A stretch of DNA of 64,000 nucleotides. Origin: Vibrio plantisponsor. GTDB taxonomy: Bacteria; Pseudomonadota; Gammaproteobacteria; Enterobacterales; Vibrionaceae. Position numbers and translations under genes: made by a program. Position 1 is the stretch's first letter; each line of letters starts with the position of its first letter. The stretch lies in the NCBI RefSeq assembly GCF_013041605.1, contig NZ_JABEQC010000001.1:620001-684000 (forward strand), given 5' to 3'. Below are positions 61,441-64,000 of this stretch, one piece after another. The notes below the pieces were generated by a model, which made no database searches, was not told where the DNA came from, and saw nothing but the letters and a program-made list of their open reading frames with translations.

Positions 61441-62283
61441 CTAGGACTTATAGCTCGCTAGTTTTAGTTTAATGTTTTGTCGCAACGCTTTGTGGGCTGG
61501 ATTCTTCAGCTCTCTTTTGTGATACACCAAGTGATAGGGCGCGAGGTCTGTTTTGATAGGGCACTCTAGAACTTGCAGATCCAATTTGTCTGCCCACTTT
61601 TGTGCAAAAGACTGATTCACAAAGGCCAGTGCGTCGCTTTGTGAGGCATGAAGGATAAGCCCTGCAATAGAACCACTGATGATGTTGGTTTTTCTTTCTT
61701 CAATAGGTTCTTGAGCAATCTGTTCGAATCCGCGCAGATTTTCCCACATAGCGGAATTAAGTACGTGAAGCTCCTGATAGTACTCCTGCTTGGTTATAGA
61801 ACCTTTGATTCGTGGATGTTTTTTTCGACAAACCACCACGAGAGCTTCCCGATGCACTTCCTCAATCACGAAAGAACTGTCTTTCATCAAAATAGTGTCA
61901 ATGATGAGATCGGCTTTTTGCTGACGCATGTGTTCAAACAAGACATTTTTATCTTGTGGAGATTCCGTAAAAGTAATGTTTTCCATTGGCCAGAGGCAGT
62001 GCAGTATTGCTTCATTACAGTACACATTAAAGTGCTCGCGCATATGCATGGCATTTTCGATGATGTCTAAAGCTTGACGGAAAAATGGGATCAGTTGATA
62101 ACCTTTGGTTGTCAGCTCTATTCCTCGGCCATTTTTAACAAAGAGTGTTTGCCCGTACTCTTTCTCTAGCCTTTTTATCGCAGAACTGACAGCTGGTTGA
62201 GTTAGACCCATCTGTTCCGCCGCCTTAGTGTAAGAAAGATTTTCAGTAACAACTAAAAATGTACGTACTAAATTGAGGTCCAT
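61441..62283 (-). CDS. LysR-family transcriptional regulator
   Basis: The 280-residue protein has MDLNLVRTFLVVTENLSYTK, AAEQMGLTQPAVSSAIKRLE and a substrate-binding domain of about 190 residues. It is divergent from a sulfatase gene and probably controls it in response to sulfate availability or a sulfated substrate. A perfect ATAAAT-N3-ATTTAT dyad lies between the two genes. Confidence 0.9.
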   Translation of the reverse strand: MDLNLVRTFLVVTENLSYTKAAEQMGLTQPAVSSAIKRLEKEYGQTLFVKNGRGIELTTKGYQLIPFFRQALDIIENAMHMREHFNVYCNEAILHCLWPMENITFTESPQDKNVLFEHMRQQKADLIIDTILMKDSSFVIEEVHREALVVVCRKKHPRIKGSITKQEYYQELHVLNSAMWENLRGFEQIAQEPIEERKTNIISGSIAGLILHASQSDALAFVNQSFAQKWADKLDLQVLECPIKTDLAPYHLVYHKRELKNPAHKALRQNIKLKLASYKS

Positions 62284-62296
62284 AATTCAACTATGT

Positions 62297-62311
62297 ATAA
62301 ATTCAATTTAT
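62297..62311. promoter_or_regulatory. Candidate LysR operator between the regulator and sulfatase genes
   Basis: ATAAAT-TCA-ATTTAT is a perfect 6-bp dyad with a 3-bp centre, 14 bp before the regulator start and 115 bp before the sulfatase start, consistent with dual control. Confidence 0.45.
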
Positions 62312-62425
62312 GGATTATAAAACAAAAGGTGGATTGTTCCACGTTTAAATTCAGCTTAGTCTACATTTGATATGTGCATGTTTGAATAGATATTTCTAAA
62401 TCACTAACCGTCAAATGGAGTCTTT

Positions 62426-63943
62426 ATGAGTACAGGTGCTAAAAAGCGCTCAAGCAAGTTGCTGCTAAATGCATGTACACTTGCAATTGGAGCTGCTTCC
62501 GCAACCGCTTACGCGGCAGAAAAGCCAAACATTTTAGTTATCTTTGGTGATGATGTTGGTTACTGGAACTTAAGTTCTTACAACCAAGGTATGTTGGGCT
62601 ACACAACTCCTAACATCGACAGCATCGCAAAAGATGGTGCGAAGTTTACTAACTTCTATGCTCAGCAAAGTTCTACTGCGGGTCGTAGTGCCTTCATTAC
62701 AGGTCAAATGCCGAAGCGTACAGGCTTAAGTAAAGTGGGTATGCCAGGGGCAAAAGAAGGTATTTCTGAGAAAGATCCAACGATTGCTACGATCCTGAGA
62801 GATATGGGCTATGCAACCGGTCAATTTGGTAAAAACCACTTAGGTGACCGAGATGAACACTTGCCAACTAACCACGGCTTTGATGAGTTCTTTGGTAACC
62901 TTTATCACTTGAACGCAGAAGAAGAACCAGAAAATGTGGATTACCCGCAAGATCCTGAGTTTAAGAAGAAGTTTGGTCCTCGTGGTGTGATTCATTCATA
63001 CGCTGACGGTAAGATTGAAGATACTGGGGCTCTGACTCGTAAGCGCATGGAAAATGTGGATGGTGAGTTCCTTGAAGCTGCTGAAGGCTTTATGGAGAAA
63101 CAGGTAAAAGCGAAGAAACCGTTCTTTACATGGTTTAACACCACTCGTATGCACAACTTTACTCACCTTCCAGATGAGTACAAAGGTGCTACTGGCCATG
63201 GCTTCTATGCTGATGGTGTGAAACAGCATGATGACCAAATTGGTCAAATTCTGCAGAAAGTTAAAGATCTAGGTATCGAAGACAACACTATCATCGTATA
63301 TACCACTGATAACGGCCCTATGATCAACCTATGGCCAGAAGCGGGTATGAGTCCATTCCGTAGTGAGAAAAATACGGGTTGGGAAGGCGGTTTCCGTGTT
63401 CCAATGATGATTAAATGGCCTGGTCACATTAAAGCGGGTCAGACTCTAAATGGTATGACGTCACTAGAAGATTTCTTCCCTACATTAGTCGCTGCTGCTG
63501 GTAACGACAAAGTGAAAGACGAGCTTCTAAAAGGTAAGAAAGCAGATGGTAAGTCATACAAGGTTCACCTAGATGGTTATAACCAACTTCCTTACTGGAC
63601 AGGTAAGTCTGAAGAATCAGCACGTAACGAATTCTTCTACTGGAGTGATGATGGTGACTTATTTGCTTTACGCCAAGGCAAAATGAAGTTCCACTTCAAT
63701 ATCCAAGAGAACGAAACTGGGCTAGCAATCTGGCAAAAACCGCTGACTAAGTTACGTGTTCCACAGATGTACGATCTAAGTATTGACCCATTTGAGCGTG
63801 GTGATACAGGTATTGGCTATGGCCAATGGATGTATGAGCGTTCATTCTTGATGGGACCAGCTGCAGCTAAAGTGGCTGAGATGATGGAAACGTTCAAAGA
63901 ATTCCCACCACGTATGGAAGCGGGTTCTTTCGTTCCAAAATAA
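62426..63943 (+). CDS. Periplasmic arylsulfatase-type sulfatase, Ser-type
   Basis: The 505-residue precursor has a signal peptide (1-31, ending TAYAA-E). The sulfatase fold starts with PNILVIFGDDVGYWNLSSY carrying metal-ligand Asp pairs, and the formylglycine signature is S83-T-A-G-R87 (C/S-x-A/P-x-R) in QQSSTAGRSAFITG. KNHLGD and YTTDNGPM are later family blocks. Ser-type sulfatases need an anaerobic radical-SAM maturase (anSME), which is not encoded in the window. It should cleave sulfate esters, possibly choline- or polysaccharide-derived, in the periplasm. The gene appears monocistronic. Confidence 0.92.
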   Translation: MSTGAKKRSSKLLLNACTLAIGAASATAYAAEKPNILVIFGDDVGYWNLSSYNQGMLGYTTPNIDSIAKDGAKFTNFYAQQSSTAGRSAFITGQMPKRTGLSKVGMPGAKEGISEKDPTIATILRDMGYATGQFGKNHLGDRDEHLPTNHGFDEFFGNLYHLNAEEEPENVDYPQDPEFKKKFGPRGVIHSYADGKIEDTGALTRKRMENVDGEFLEAAEGFMEKQVKAKKPFFTWFNTTRMHNFTHLPDEYKGATGHGFYADGVKQHDDQIGQILQKVKDLGIEDNTIIVYTTDNGPMINLWPEAGMSPFRSEKNTGWEGGFRVPMMIKWPGHIKAGQTLNGMTSLEDFFPTLVAAAGNDKVKDELLKGKKADGKSYKVHLDGYNQLPYWTGKSEESARNEFFYWSDDGDLFALRQGKMKFHFNIQENETGLAIWQKPLTKLRVPQMYDLSIDPFERGDTGIGYGQWMYERSFLMGPAAAKVAEMMETFKEFPPRMEAGSFVPK

Positions 63944-63967
63944 CCTAATTGGTTGAAATTTAATGGT

Positions 63968-63992
63968 GGCGCTCTACGGAGCGCCCTATTTT
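63968..63992 (+). terminator. Probable terminator after the sulfatase gene
   Basis: GGCGCTC (63968-63974)/GAGCGCC (63979-63985) with a TACG loop is followed by CTATTTT. Confidence 0.65.
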
Positions 63993-64000
63993 GAAATAAG

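Overview
The window looks like a stretch of a Vibrio (Vibrionaceae, Gammaproteobacteria) chromosome of moderate GC. The evidence is the thrS-infC-rpmI-rplT order with an ATT-started infC, the Vibrio-type DUF3069 and DUF3024 proteins, and many short genes with intrinsic terminators between convergent neighbours. I see no tRNA, rRNA, CRISPR array, insertion sequence or prophage. Gene density is high and most genes are intact. The left edge cuts an ABC ATPase gene.

Layout. (1) 1-3604: a co-directional set of ABC ATPase tail, glycosylasparaginase, ABC solute-binding protein, cutC and a LacI-type regulator, which suggests uptake and hydrolysis of a glycoasparagine. (2) 3605-4640: a LysE-type exporter preceded by a directly abutting 30-codon ORF. 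(3) 4762-8948: a xylose/xyloside set with a GH43 glycosidase, xylA and a divergent GPH transporter; no xylB or xylR is present. (4) 9043-20973: a secreted S8 protease, a Pho-box-linked phytase-like esterase, SDR/LysR, an M14 carboxypeptidase, a GGDEF protein, a GATase, a MetJ-controlled stand-alone MetQ, YghU and a divergent Tag-like glycosylase. (5) 21140-32440: a complete hexuronate catabolic locus, with exuR, uxaC-uxaB-uxaA, and divergently dctQMP (TRAP), uxuB and uxuA. Together these take galacturonate/glucuronate from import to 2-keto-3-deoxygluconate; kdgK and kdgA are not here.

(6) 32690-39203: a small membrane protein, a PepSY/cytochrome b561 pair behind a PmrA-like box, a chemoreceptor, an orphan DraT-like ADP-ribosyltransferase, a MaoC hydratase, a PstS-like protein with a near-perfect Pho box, and a DUF3024 protein. 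(7) 39281-47144: RNA and translation genes: rnb, deaD, thrS (with a tRNA-Thr anticodon-arm mimic in its leader), infC, rpmI and rplT. (8) 47251-56186: a run of short, mostly plus-strand accessory genes that includes seven GNAT acetyltransferases, ASCH, GFA, VOC, a tautomerase and DUF proteins. In V. cholerae the superintegron begins just downstream of rplT, so this cassette-like cargo at the same junction is notable, although I find no integrase and no convincing attC sites. (9) 56225-63992: trmK, SDR, an Asp/Glu racemase, an AbrB-family membrane protein, a DUF3069 protein, a REC-GGDEF response regulator, and a LysR regulator divergent from a periplasmic Ser-type sulfatase.

The most unusual items are the orphan DraT homologue, the thrS operator, the unannotated 39- and 30-residue ORFs, and several regulatory sites (two Pho boxes, a MetJ array, a PmrA-like box, an FNR-like site) that give testable regulon assignments. 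All family names come from reading the translated sequences by eye; no database search was run.
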